The position numbers were made by a program, and so were the translations under genes. The notes under the pieces were generated by a model. That model was not told the origin of the DNA and made no database searches. It was given only the letters and a program-made list of their open reading frames with translations. From Stercorarius parasiticus (Eukaryota > Chordata > Aves > Charadriiformes > Stercorariidae), in assembly GCA_013396915.1 (NCBI GenBank), contig VWZL01001987.1, forward strand, positions 257,087 to 321,086: 64,000 bases of DNA, in the 5' to 3' direction. Of the stretch, positions 11,401-23,674 are shown in pieces (positions within the stretch are counted from its first letter, which is position 1; each line of letters begins with the position of its first letter).

Positions 11401-11928
11401 ACAGTTCTCTGATATTGAAAAATAATTAATATTGCAAACCATGGGGCAGAATGAAATCTTTAAAAGCTTATCAATTTGTTAAGTTGTGATCCTCTTTCAG
11501 GTTAGAACTTGCTTTAATTTTGTTTACTTGCATGTCAACAGAACAGTCATGTATTGATTAGTTCCTTTAAATCCGAGACAGTGACGCACCTCCTCCCTGG
11601 ACTAAAGAAGGCAATACTTTAGATAGTTATGAAGTCATACTTGCTGCTCAGACAACTTCAACTTTGTGTTCAGTTTTAAGCATGTGCTTTTATACCCATG
11701 TGGCAGCTTGCAACAGTTGTGAGGAACAATTACTTTAGGTGTTACACAAAAACTGCTTGTAATCCCAAAGTGGTTATAAATTTAAATTAGTTTAAAAATG
11801 GATAATATTGATTGAAGTTTCTTTGGTTTCTCATTGATATAAATCAAAGTAATCTACACCAACTTTATAATGGATACAGCATAGGATATGGTCCCAGCAG
11901 AGGGTAGTCTGAGGACTGACTGGGGAGA

Positions 11929-11950
11929 ATGTGCCACTTCAGTGGCACAT
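11929..11950. repeat. Perfect 10-bp inverted repeat, 2-nt spacer
   Basis: The arms ATGTGCCACT (11929-11938) and AGTGGCACAT (11941-11950) flank TC. It lies 16 bp upstream of the ATG of the small frame at 11967. The near-zero loop favours a cruciform or dimeric-protein site over an RNA hairpin, but nothing more can be said. Confidence 0.8.
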
Positions 11951-11966
11951 ATCGCCAGCACAAGAG

Positions 11967-12227
11967 ATGAAGCTCACTGCTTTTTTTATGTGCCTCCTAG
12001 TCCTCTTCAGCAGCATGGTACTGCTGTCTTGCTCACCTGTGCAAAACACAGGGCCTAGAAAGCAGTTGAAATCTGAGAACTGCCTAGTTTCATCTGTTTT
12101 TTTCCCTGCCAACAATGGCTTAGTTATTAACCTTCCTGGCTGCCTCTGGAAATCGAGCCAGTATGTATATTTTTATGCTGTGCATTTCTTGGAATGGTGT
12201 TCATCATTAACTACCAAACTGTTCTGA
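11967..12227 (+). CDS. Hypothetical 86-residue frame with signal-peptide-like start
   Basis: Not recognised. The ATG at 11967 has G at -3. The first 23 residues (MKLTAFFMCLLVLFSSMVLL, then SCS) look like a secretory signal: a lysine, then a long hydrophobic core, then small residues around 21-25. The remainder (PVQNTGPRKQLKSENCLV...) has a few basic residues and two more cysteines and shows no known domain. There is no convincing 5' splice site in frame after the hydrophobic part, and no promoter was seen. It may be chance in AT-rich DNA. It is listed because the N terminus is unusual among the random frames here. Confidence 0.15.
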   Translation: MKLTAFFMCLLVLFSSMVLLSCSPVQNTGPRKQLKSENCLVSSVFFPANNGLVINLPGCLWKSSQYVYFYAVHFLEWCSSLTTKLF

Positions 12228-15200
12228 GATACTACTTTCTGAGCTGTTCATACTTATCCGGGCTGTTGACATGAGGAGATCTAATAGATACACAGTCTAT
12301 TGGTTTGACTTCTTTATATCTGAGATGTAAAAACCAAAACAATCTTGACACAGTGAATTTAATGGTCTGATTTAATATACAGTCTAAAGAAGGAAAGGAA
12401 TTAGGGGTTAGGTCTACACATGATAATCACATCGGTTTAAGCAAATGTATTTCTAAAGAGATTTAAATGGGGAGAATCTTATGTAGACAATCTTAAATCT
12501 GCTTGTATTACCTTGAAAGTGGATAAGTTTGATCAAACCGTTGGGGACAAGCTGTTGGGTGCTGCTGGGGAGCCCGAGCCCCCTGGCACCACATGCTCGG
12601 AGCCCCCTGGGCTACTGCTGGGATTGCATGACCTAAGCCAGAGTCGGCTTCTGCACCTCAGCTCTGATCCCTGGCACCCCTGAAGCCCCCAACAAAATGG
12701 CAGCCCCAAATGTCACCAGTCCTGAAAGCTGCTGGTGAGGACCCCGATTTTGTGCATTTCTACTGGCAGCCCTCAAGTCATCTGAGCTCATGGGATCAGG
12801 CAGGGAGACTGTGAACAGGACATACCTCTTATAAGTAATGAAGGTAGCAGAGAGGAGTAAAATAATGTCTCCCCAATCCATCAGGATTCAGGAGAAACTA
12901 AATGAACACAGAAGTTTCCTTTCATGTAATTTTTAATGTTAGGTTTTAAAAGGCATTTGCACTACAGTGGTAGAGAACTTTGGAAATTAGATCCTCTTAC
13001 AGGTGAAATAAAACCAAGACTTGGGTGCAGAAGAGTCCCAGTCTTCTATTTGGGCCAATCTTGTTACTTTTTTGTGAGATTTGATTTCTTCAAGTTTAAT
13101 TTATGAGCATAGATCATTGTTTCTTGCATATGCTTGTCTCTTTTCTAGATGTTATTCCTTTCTTACAGCAATTTCTGATGGCCCAGTGACAAAATCTGAT
13201 CGTTAGTATCACTAATTCCTTACAGAATCATCAGTTGGCTTTGCAGCCTGGACAGGGGCAGGAAACAGGACTCACTGAATGTAAGTAGGACTTAATTTAT
13301 TTTAGATATTCAAATGGATACTCTACCGTTAGGACTCAGAAATATCATTCTCTTAGTTCTAAAAGATGCTCATAGAACCAGATTTGACATTAGAAATACA
13401 GATCGAAGCTTACCTGGAAGACAAGTAAAGAAGGGCTGTCTCAGGACATCTTATATCTGGCTGTAGCCCCGAGGTGACATTATTCTGCTCCAGAGGATGA
13501 GGTGCAAAGCAACCTCCTGCAGAACAGGACCTAGAGTGAATGTGGCCATCTATTGCTCCTGCCGTCTTCAGCCGTGCAGTGTCCCTGGTTATCAAAGCAT
13601 TGCTTAATACCCTTTACCTCAAGCTCTCATCGCATTATTTTCTTGACTAAGGTGGTTTCATTTTGTTCCATTTGGAGAGTACAAAAAAACCCCCGCAGCC
13701 TCTGGCATAATTATTGCAATCCCAGGGCTTTGCAGAGTATTTTGTACAGTGTCTTTCACATTTATCTCCAGCAATCACTGAGTAAGAGGCTAAGGAAAAG
13801 ATTCATGCCCAGTTTCTGCACATAGTTGCGTGGAGTGCTACGTGTAAAATCACCTGGCTCACCTGCTGATCTTTATTACAGCATTCTAAACAGATAGCTG
13901 GAAAAGCCAGAAATCAGAATGTTTAACACAAAAACCAGACTTCTGTTGGTTTGCTTTTCAACCTCTAAAATGTAAGAAATTCTGACTGCTTCTACTGTGA
14001 ATCAGGGAAGTGGAGCATAAATTTTTTTTCAGCTCTTATTTACTTGCTAACTTCAGATTTTTAAAGATCGTTAACATTTTTGTTCTGTGTGATAAAGCAC
14101 TGTGCAGTGGAGTGCTTTGGACAAGCCTGCGGTGGATACAGCTCAGTAAATGGAAATTGCCAGAAGAATGCATTTTCCCTAGCACTTGCCAGCTGAAAAA
14201 CAAAACCCGATTCTTTGAGTGATGTAAACTAGCGATTGCCTCTTGCTTTATACCACTTACAACACTGCATTCAATGTTATTTGTTTTACTTACAAACTCC
14301 CACAAAATGTTGCAATTCAACTCTAAAAATAGAAAACAGTTTTATTTATCCAACAGTTCAAAAGCTATTGTTTGCACAACCCTTGTCAGAGCCACAGACA
14401 GTCCTTGTGTCTTGAGGGAGATGGTTCCTGGGTTAAACTGGGGAACCAGCTGGAATATGTGTGATTTGGTGGTCTGCTCATTGCGCAGTAGGCTGAGCTG
14501 TTGTGAGGTGATCTAATTTTAAAAAGTATTTGTATGATAAGAAAGCAAGGAAAAGTGCTGGGTTTTTGTCAAAGCTGAAGACAGAGATTTGCGGAGTTGG
14601 TAGTGCCCCTTTGCCTGTGTTTGACACTAAATTCAGCAGCTCTGTGTTTGTAGATTGAGGCACTGATCCTGCAATGTCTCTGGCAGACTGACCTTCTCTT
14701 CTCACAGAGAATTCCTGACTTCAGTGGGATGCCAGCGGGGCAGAAAGTTTCATATAAGCAGCCAGGACTGGGGCTTAGGCAAAACCACCCCTCTAAATGA
14801 GGAGTCCCTGTCTGTTAGTGATAGTACTGTTTCACATCATGCAGCACAGTATGGATGGACAGAAAAAAGGGAAATTTTGAGTCTCTGATTTTGATAGTAA
14901 AACCCAAAGAGATTCTGTTCTTATAGCTTCCTATCACAAGAAATTTTGTCATATTTTTGTCTTTCTAGGTGTTCCTATGAAGTAAATATAAATTTTGTTC
15001 TAATGGTTTTCTCAAAGTACCACTACATGTCCTTTTGTCAAAGGGTAATTAAACTGCAGATCAGGGATCAGGGTGAGAGGGCATCCGAAATACAGCAGTG
15101 GCTAACCACAAAAATAGGAACAAGTTTCTAGGAATCTGCTTAGAAGCCGCACACGCTTGTTGGCTTTGCATTCAGGTGCTGCACAGAGTTGGGGGCCTTG

Positions 15201-16816
15201 GACTTGGGGAAAACCAGGTTTTTAAATGGAACATTCCAGATGTTTAGGTATTGTTTAAGGGGAAACCCTCACACACATCTTCCTTTCTATAAACGGAGAA
15301 TATACTTCAGGGTAGGTTTCTGCTTTCCAGTCCTGTGCTCAGATCACTGTGCCGTGCCTGTCAGCAGTTCAATGACATTCACTGGGAATGGTTCCCAGTT
15401 GTCACTGTCAGGAAGATATGAAAAACAAATAAATAGGCCCCATATCCTCTTCTAGATAATTTTGCAGTGTGGGGCTGTTATAAGTATCCAAATACATTCA
15501 ATTTATCTCTATTGGTTATTCAGTTCTGCTGTAAAGGGGAATTTTCAGTGTGGTGAGTATGAATATTGAAAACAAGTAATTTTTCAGTTATGAAAAGTAG
15601 TGAGAGACAGCAAGTTAGGGGTTAAAAACACGCTTTTCATATCTGCAGTGCTCTTATTCTCAAATCATACCTTACAAGTTTGTAAAGACACCTGCCTTTT
15701 TTCCACCATATTACCACTTCCACTTCATTTCAGAGTAGGGGTTATTCAGTAATGACACTCCTATAAAAGGTAAGCTCCAATGCCTGGCTCTGTACCTACA
15801 CACGTAAGGATTTCCCTATAACTTGGTTCCATCTCCTTTGCTAGGAGCAAGTGCAAAGGCTGCTAGCTATTTTTAAATCTGAATATCCTTCAAATCTTCT
15901 CTGCCCTTTTCAGTAATTTATCCCTCGCTTCAGGAGGAGTTCAGTTCAGATTCAGTCTGTGCTGGATGCAAAATCCTTGGCTTAATAATTAAGCTGAAAA
16001 TGCAAGGCCTTCTAGCAGCATCGAGGTGCAAGAGGACCTCAGTCTGCATTGGAGGTGAGCTGGCTTTATACCAGCATGCTTGACTTAGATTTCTGAAAGG
16101 GAGGGCTTTCGGTTCTCAGGGAGCTGGTGTGATGACGTGCCTGCACTCAGCTGCAAGCTGCAGTGACACTGCAATGGCTGAGGGGCGGCTGCTGTATCTT
16201 TGCAATGAGCTCATTCTCCCCGGAGGGAGCAGGATTTACAGTGCATCACCCAGCAACTGCAGCCTTCTGGTGAAATTCATCTTTAGCTTCTTCTCAGTTA
16301 GGCTGGTCTGATTCTTCACTTTGGGGGTGTGTACATGGTGAGCAGATTTTACTGTATGGTTGATTTTTTTTTTTTAATTTTTTTCTTTTTCTTCTCTGTC
16401 CTCTAAATGCTTCCCCGGACTGACTGATGAATCGTTGCTCATCCGATTCCACTATTCAGAGGACAGAGATGGAAAATATAATCTTATGCCGCAGGGATGG
16501 ATTATTTTTTTTTTAGCCTTTTGCAGCGTGAATCGTAAAAATCCTTTTAAATTTGTCTGCTAGGAACAGCCTACAGGTTTTAAAATGAAGTGCACTGCAA
16601 GGAATGCTACTATCCTCAGGTAAAGCAGACAAGCAGTGTGCACCATGATGGAGCATGCCTGTGAGGTTAGTTCCTATATGTGTTTATGCATATATAAATA
16701 TGTACATAATGTGTGCTCTATATGTATCTGTATGTTACACATGAATCATCTGCTACCTAAAGGGTTTGTAGAATCCATTTTCAAATGTCCTGTTTTGCAT
16801 TCTGTGTTTGGGATAT

Positions 16817-16836
16817 CCCCCCCCCNNNCCCCCCCC
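16817..16836. repeat. Poly-C run broken by a 3-N gap
   Basis: Nine C, three undetermined bases (16826-16828), then eight C. The true length is unknown. The opposite strand is a long G run able to form a quadruplex, which explains the sequencing failure. Confidence 0.95.
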
Positions 16837-19800
16837 TCCCTTAATACCTAGTTTCTCTTCCGAGTGGTTAATAAATGTAGCCGTGATTTGGAACAGCTTA
16901 GCTTTCGGATGCCAGCAAGCCCATCAAAGATAATGTCTCTGCCTTTCATTGGTTAAGTGGGCTGCACCTTCCTGCTCCATTTATTTGTCGGGATCTTCAT
17001 AGAGTCTCTGTCATGCAAGATTGAGTTGAAATGTCAGGGCCTGTAATTGTTGATAAATGTCCTCTGCAGCTGTAAATGTTGGTGTTTCAGGATAATACAA
17101 GTTATGATGAATTACTGTCACAAAGTAATCTGGTTTCTGTGCTCACTGAGTAACTGATTTGGACATTTCCTATTTTCTGAACTCCAATGCATATACTGGA
17201 TATCTTGAGAACTGCTTCCTATTCTGTGCTGTTTAACCTGTCAAATTAAAAAGAGAAAGTTCATTTTTTTTTCCCAGCTGCTTGCTCCCTTAATGGTCTT
17301 AAATGCCATGTATCTCATCAGGATTTCTTTTCCTTTCAGTTAATGTGGCTGTGCCTCTACCGACACTGTTTAAAATGCAGACAGAAACTAGAAAGCAAAT
17401 GCATTGGAGACAGATTGACTTTTGTCTGTTATTTCTCACATCATGATACTTGCAAAGAAATGTGTAGAGTATAAAATAATAATTTACTGGCAGGAGATGT
17501 TCACTGCTGTCAGTCTCGGCTGGCAGCTCTGAGCTGACGTACAGCATTCTTAACCTACCACCTATTCTACACTTTTGCTCAGTGTATGTTTAAGTGCATG
17601 GTAGGTGCTTACAGTATGCTCAGAAGTTGAAAGTTTGGTGTAGGGGCTGTCTTAATACTTTTGCAGTGGACTTTCTGTGTATTTTGTATTGGCTCTTGTC
17701 AGCTTTTTGAGTGGTAACTGCTTGTTCTTCACCTGGAAATAATAAGACTGGTAGAAAATTTAGCTTTTGTAGTGGTGAATTTAAAGGCAAATGACGCTGC
17801 TATGAGGATACAAGAACGCCTTGGCTAGAGGAAGTTGCATTTGTCACTAGGGCCCTGATGGAAAAAATAGCACCCCATTTTAAGATGACTTTTAAGCATG
17901 TGCTTAAGGCCCATTGGTTGTCTTGAAAAGCCCTAGGCTTGAATATATTTGTGGAACTGTGTGCCTATAAATCTTTCCCTTATTACATGCTCTGAAAGTG
18001 GCAGTTGTCAACACCTCCTACTTGGTGAAGTTTCAGTAAGTTTACAAGTGCACTGTCAATTTATTTGAAGAACAAAATTTTGCTTCACTTTTTTTTTTCC
18101 AAATGGATCTCTGAAATATTACCTTTATTGAGGATGGCTCAAATTCAGAAAAGTGTCAGCAAATGAAAGTTAACAAGTGAAGGCCTTTAAATAATGAACT
18201 TTTTTAGCACTTTCCTTTAAAACATCCGTCTTCTCAGTTTATCACCTTCTCCAGTGCAGCTCTTCATGTATAATCAACAACAGAGGTTCATCTTAAAAGG
18301 AAAAAAAAAAAAAAGTTTCTAAAAATTGACAGGGATGTAGGATTTGAACACAAAGCTATTCCATGCACCTACTCTGGTTGTGAGACTCTAACAGGACTGA
18401 GTAATTTTAAGACAGATAACAGCATTTTTACTCATATATCTTATGGCAAAAGCAGCCAAATATTATCCAATACTGCAGACTTCCAAACTAAATCATTCCT
18501 GTAATCCTATCTTTATTTGACTACAACTGGCTAGTAGCATTTATATGCACGCGAAGGAAAAGGGAAGCTTACTTGGCTATTATTGGTGGCAAAATACGAA
18601 GCAATTTCTGCCAGTTGTCTAACCTAGAAAGGCAGTTCCCCGATTTTCTTTTGGCACTTACAGGCAAGTGCTCTGTAGTCAAATAGACCTAAACCCACAA
18701 AAGATTTCAGGAATTTAATATAGTTCGGTAGAAATTGTTCTAATGGAGAAAGACATCCTTTTAGATGTATAAAAAACTCTTCAGTTCTATGCAAATCCTC
18801 AAATCATTATTTCCAGGAACACGTGATTAGGGATTTGTTATTCTCTAATGATGCAGAATCAAGATATAGGTTCAATAAATTTTACCTGTGTCACTTCCTA
18901 TATCCTCCAGCGTGACCCTCTCTTTTGTACTCCATAAAAGCAGAGGCAAGGTCTGAGAAGGAATTGTTCAGAAAGCCTTGAGAAAATGTCTGGAGGACAA
19001 AATTTGTTACCCAAACACCCATGCAAGCAGCAGGGTGTGGAGTGTTGTTTTTCTTTAAGCCCTGCCACTTTTTCGAGTTATTCCACTAGTTCCATGATCA
19101 TTTGACCTTGACAAGGTCATGTGCAAAGAGGGACCTTATTTTTCATGGAGCTCAGGTGAAAAGAAGAGTCAGTTTAAAATGCAGAATGCATTTTCTGTCC
19201 TTTTAACTAATGTTTCTGGGTTCTGGTCTTCTCCTGTTGTTGGTTCCAGGCTAAGCTGCCATGTCCTGCCGCAGCTGGGAGGCCTGGCTGTGGGGCTGGG
19301 TTTCAAAGGAGGGCAATGCCCCCCGAGCTCTCCCAGACTAACTGGGATGAGGTGTCCCAGGACTAACTGAAACCTGCATCTGGTCTGGAAAGCTGCTGCC
19401 CAGATCATGTTGGATATTGCACGAAGCTGATTTTGTCATAGTTAATAGCCAGAATTTACTCTGCTGGAAGTAGGTTGATATTGATTGCAGAGCAAACTGT
19501 TAGCTGTCCAAGACTGCTGTGGGGCGAGATGCTGTTCAGACTGGCCATCAGACTTGGCAATCCCGATTCCTCTATTTCAACCCTTTGAAAATCACTGGAG
19601 ATGTAATCAATTCAACTTGGGCATTTAATACCAAAAAGACTTCTCATCTTTTTGCTGACAGGTCTGTTTTGTCTTGCATGACCCTTAGTTGCATAATAGA
19701 TGTGTCCCCTGGCACGTACGGTAGGTAAAGGACAGCATTAATGAACGCCAGATGGCACATACTATATTTTACTGGGATGTAAATCTCAAACAAATTCCAT

Positions 19801-19839
19801 ATTAATGGTGTTTAATTAAAAAAGAAATGGCACACAAAA

Positions 19840-19900
19840 GGCCTGATTCTGATGCCACCAAGTCAATGTCAGAACTCTTACTGACTTCAGGGACTCAGGC
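19840..19900. mobile_element. MITE-like palindromic remnant
   Basis: GCCTGATTCTGATG with AAGTCA nearby at the left faces, in inverse, the right end that reads GCCTGAGTCCCTGAAGTCA on the minus strand. The arms are imperfect, and the element is about 60 bp. Short elements of this style, with CCTGATTCTGA termini and a TGACTTCAGTGG-type core, are common as very old remnants in bird and reptile DNA. The family name is not claimed. Related core words occur near 14713, 34750 and 40838. Confidence 0.35.
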
Positions 19901-20754
19901 TATGCCCAGAAGGAGAACTTTACTAAATATTGAAGGTGTCTGAAGATTTACTGGTCTGCACTAACTGTAGGACTCTTACACTAATATTCTCATGGCCCTC
20001 CTGAACAGTTTTTGCTACATTTTGCATTTTAACTAACTCTATACTCAAATAATTATTTGAGTCATTTGATATTGGATTACTTTTCTATCTGCCTCCATAA
20101 CAAATCAATTGTAGCCATGGTTTATGATAGGAATGTGTCTAGTTTGGATGAGCACAGTGCTTTTAAAGCAAATCTCTTGATGGTACCCACTTGCACTTTG
20201 GTTTGCGTGATGGTCTCAGCATCCACAATCTTGATTCCTTTTGGATAAAACTAAATCAGAAGGTGTTTTCCAAACAGTTACTGGTGCTCACACCACAGGA
20301 TAACACTAGATTTTGAAATTCCATCAAAATGTTCGATAATGTTGGCTTTTTATAGATACAGGGTTCATTCTTGTATGTGATATTTTCTTACTCTATCTGA
20401 AAAGAACTATTGGCAAAAAAAGTTAATGAGAAACTTGAAGGCATAGTAGAAATCAAATAGAACCATCCAAAGCACAGATTTTTCTTTACCTCAAAGGCTA
20501 AGTTTCAGATTTTCACATAAATAGGAAAAAAATGTTCACTAAATGTAGTTGATATGGTCATGTTTGTATGTTGAAGTGGAAAGAAATTTATAGCCACAGC
20601 CTTTGTCTCTTCAGAGAATTGCAGATTTACGTACCACAATGTGATAACTGAATTTTGCCCTGGTTCAAAGACAGAAACTAGCAAGTACTGAGTACTGGTC
20701 CATAGCAGTAAATGTCCATAGTGATTTGTGGGACGCTTGTTGGCATTTTAATCT

Positions 20755-20835
20755 TCACATGTTGTTTTTGTTATTAGCAGAATAAAATGATTAATCACAA
20801 CTAATTATTCATTATTGTCTAATTACTTCTTGCAT
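20755..20835. promoter_or_regulatory. Homeodomain-site cluster (candidate enhancer)
   Basis: About 80 bp of AT-rich but non-repetitive sequence with TTAATCA, TAATTA, ATTATTGT (SOX-like) and TAATTAC words packed together. This is typical of conserved developmental enhancers, though such words also arise by chance in AT-rich DNA. It lies in the BNIP3-JAKMIP3 interval. Confidence 0.2.
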
Positions 20836-21982
20836 GCTAGGCAAGGCCAGATCATCCTGACAGTATTTCTTGGGAAATGCTTTTTTGTGTTGGATGGGAA
20901 GGCAGATTGTACGTGTGGTTCAGTTCAACAAAAACTGGTTGGAGTACACATGAATGTCTAGGGGAGAATAAGCAGAACGTGGCGTACGTGGCTGTGAACA
21001 CGCAGGTGCCGGGAGCGCAGGCGACCGCACTCGCTGCTCAGCTCTTCCACCCACTTTCCACAAAGCCCTTCCCTGATGGAAAATGGGGGTGGTACCCTGA
21101 GCGCACTGAAGCTTGCTGACAGTAAATGTTACGCTAGCGTGAGCCAGGTCTGTCTGACTTGTGTGATGATCACTGCAAGTTTCAAGACCTCAAGTTTGCA
21201 TCCAAAGCAAAGTCAGAGGAAGCTACAGGCAAAGGAAATACTTGCATGAAGTTAGTAAAGTAAAAATGCAAAGGGTTTTAAAGGAAAATGTAACTGACCT
21301 GTAGTAATAATAAGTAAAAGGAAAACAGACTCACTTAACGGTTGATATTAATCCCTTTTAGCTCAGATAATGCTTGTCGTTAAAAGCCTTTTGTCTCCAA
21401 TCAAAGCAGTTTTGGGATTTCTAGTGTTTTGAATGGCGCCTTAAAAACTTAACTTTACTGCTGAATCACGACTTTTTACCACATAAACTATCTATTTTAC
21501 CAGTTGTCCTTGAAGGAAGCATTATGGATTTTGTTTTTGTAAACAAACATCTGATATTTCTACAAAGATCCTGGCTGGCAATGGCCATAACTCAGAGTGC
21601 TGCCGGGAGCTGCGAGAGGCTTCCCTTCATGCCAGTGGGTGCCGGCAGGTTCAGGGCTAAGGCAGCCTTGTCATGCCAGGGTGAATGATTTATTATTTAT
21701 TTTGCTTGTGGGAGGATTCATTATACGGTTTGACACTTTCACCTTTTACTTGCGTCTTCTTTATTATCAGTATTTTATGCAAGACGTTATCAGGTGCTGT
21801 CTGGGTTTGCCTGCAGAGGCAGGGAAGGGGGCTGGGAGAGGTTCGCTGCATTTATTACCCTGTCAGACGCTGGGCTGTTCTGCTTCTGTCCTTTTTGCTT
21901 CCTGGTTTATTTTTTTCCTGTTCTATAATATAGACTGTGAATTCATTTGGCAGTCGTTGTTGAACAGCTCAAATAACCATGG

Positions 21983-21987
21983 GTTAG
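21983..21987. repeat. Target-site duplication, left copy (GTTAG)
   Basis: GTTAG immediately precedes the LTR and is repeated exactly at 22750-22754. The 5-bp duplication marks a retroviral-type integration and fixes both element boundaries. Confidence 0.85.
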
Positions 21988-22749
21988 TGTCCTGCTTTGA
22001 GGTAAAACAGAACCAATTTTCTGATTTGTAATTTTACTTTTTAGCTGGGCCTCTTCTGACTGACTGAAGTCTGAAATTAAGAGCGTATTGTTCAGAAACT
22101 GTTCGCTCTCAGAGTGATAAGACCTGATTATCCCAAGGAATGGTATGCACAGAGGCTCCTGCTTAGACTTATTGCTATGACAGCCAAGGTCAGCTAACTT
22201 CGCTTTTCGCCCCGTTAGAGGGTCAGAAGCGGAGGAGCATAGAGGGGTCCCACCTGCAGGGAGGAGCGGACGGGACAGGTGACCCCAAACTGACCAACAG
22301 GGTATTCCATCCCATCTGCATCACGCTCAGTATAAAAGCTAAGGGATCAAAGGGGCAGTGCGGCTCTGGCTGGCTTTTTCTTCAATGGCCAACGTGTGAG
22401 GAGGACCCTGTCTGTTCATCTGCCTTTGATCCCAATCTGAGCATTCCTGACTCTAGTTCTGGAATTCAGCTCCTGTCCGTCGCTGACTCCAGTCTGGGAC
22501 TTTCCCTGTGTCTGCTGGTGACGCGATCGTCATCCTGGGAGCTGGATACGGTTTTGTATATATTGTATACTTTTTTTTTATTCTATTATTATTTGCTATT
22601 TTCTTATTTATTATTATTTTCATTAAAGTAGTTTAGTTCTTTTTCTAAACTCATAAATCTCCTTGTCTCTTCCTCTCCTCTCTGAGGAGAGACGGGGCGG
22701 GGAGGGCCATCTGTCATTCTGATGGGCCAATACGGACAAAACCACGACA
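21988..22749 (+). mobile_element. Solo LTR of an avian ERVL-type retrovirus
   Basis: A 762-bp long terminal repeat with no internal coding region on either side. It begins TGTCCTGCTTTGAGG and ends CCACGACA, with TGTC...GACA inverted ends. The U3 part holds the CCAAACTGACCAACAGGGTATTCCAT block characteristic of this bird LTR family and a TATA box, TATAAAAG, at 22331-22338. A T-rich tract is followed by ATTAAA at 22622, a plausible poly(A) signal. Flanks are perfect GTTAG duplications. This is the product of recombination between the two LTRs of a provirus. The intact duplication suggests a fairly recent insertion, within bird history. As a plus-strand promoter it points toward JAKMIP3. Confidence 0.88.
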
Positions 22750-22754
22750 GTTAG
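22750..22754. repeat. Target-site duplication, right copy (GTTAG)
   Basis: Exact copy of the GTTAG at 21983-21987, directly after the CCACGACA end of the LTR. Confidence 0.85.
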
Positions 22755-23658
22755 GCATTAAGAAATACTAGTTCACTTTAAAAAGTATAGTAAAGGCTGA
22801 TTTTTATCTCCCAAGATCACAGATAGCAACATTTAGCAGCACAGTTAGAGAAAAATCAGAACAAGCTTTTGAAACAAAGGGAGGTATTTTGATTTAGTTT
22901 TCTGTACTTTGCCCAAGCTTTCTGAACTCGTGGCTGGTTCCTGGATTTGCACATACAGAAATTCCAATTCCACATATTGCTCATACCAGTTTATGTGGTT
23001 TATAGGGACAAAATCATCACTGCCAAAGCTTTGGACTTCGCTGGTTTGCAAGCTTGTAGTGGAAGGGAAATCTCATTATGTTGAACTGCCCTTAGGATAT
23101 ATTCAAGCTTAGCAGGAGTTAAAAAACTAGTTGTTTGCTCACAGGTGCCCCTCATTATGCTGTCAATTAGCCCAGCAGGCTGAGAAGTGCTGACCTGGTT
23201 TTAGGCAGAGCCCTGCAGGGGTGTCTGAGGGAGCTGTGCCTGTTCTTCCTAAACAGGGGCAATTTTGTTCCTTTCTTTTGTTTGGAATTTTTGGGTTTTT
23301 TCTTCCCCTCTTATTAAAATATCTGTTTGTCACTTAAGACTGTCTTATGGTTTTGGCCTGGTAAGGTTTTATAATCACAAGTTAAGCCAAAACATAGTGG
23401 AGAAGAAAGCAACCCAGAAAATGGGATATAGTGCAGATTTGAAGAGGAATGGAAAAGAGGAATGCTTGATAGACTCCTGCAGTGGTCCCTGCATGAAGTC
23501 GGTGCTGGGTAAGGATGTCTGAACTATCTGAGACAGGCAAAGCAGACAGCACAGAGGATGGGGAGAGCAATTGAGTTTGTGTGTCGGGCTCGTTGAAAGT
23601 GGGAGCAGAAAAATAGAACTACACTCTTTTTTCCTCTCAAAGTTTGTTTTGTTTTTTT

Positions 23659-23674
23659 TATTATTATTATTATT
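23659..23674. repeat. (TTA)n microsatellite
   Basis: Five perfect TTA units following a T run. Confidence 0.9.

Larger units (their letters stand above)
8417..21982. other. Intergenic, no recognised gene
   Basis: Thirteen kilobases of AT-leaning sequence between the BNIP3 promoter and the LTR. No conserved exon, tRNA, or CR1-type 3' end (octamer repeat) was recognised on either strand. It holds a short signal-peptide-like frame near 12 kb, an inverted repeat at 11929, a broken poly-C run at 16.8 kb, T-rich tracts (about 16360-16400) and a MITE-like remnant at 19.84 kb, listed separately. A non-coding first exon of JAKMIP3 could lie here without being recognisable. Confidence 0.6.
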
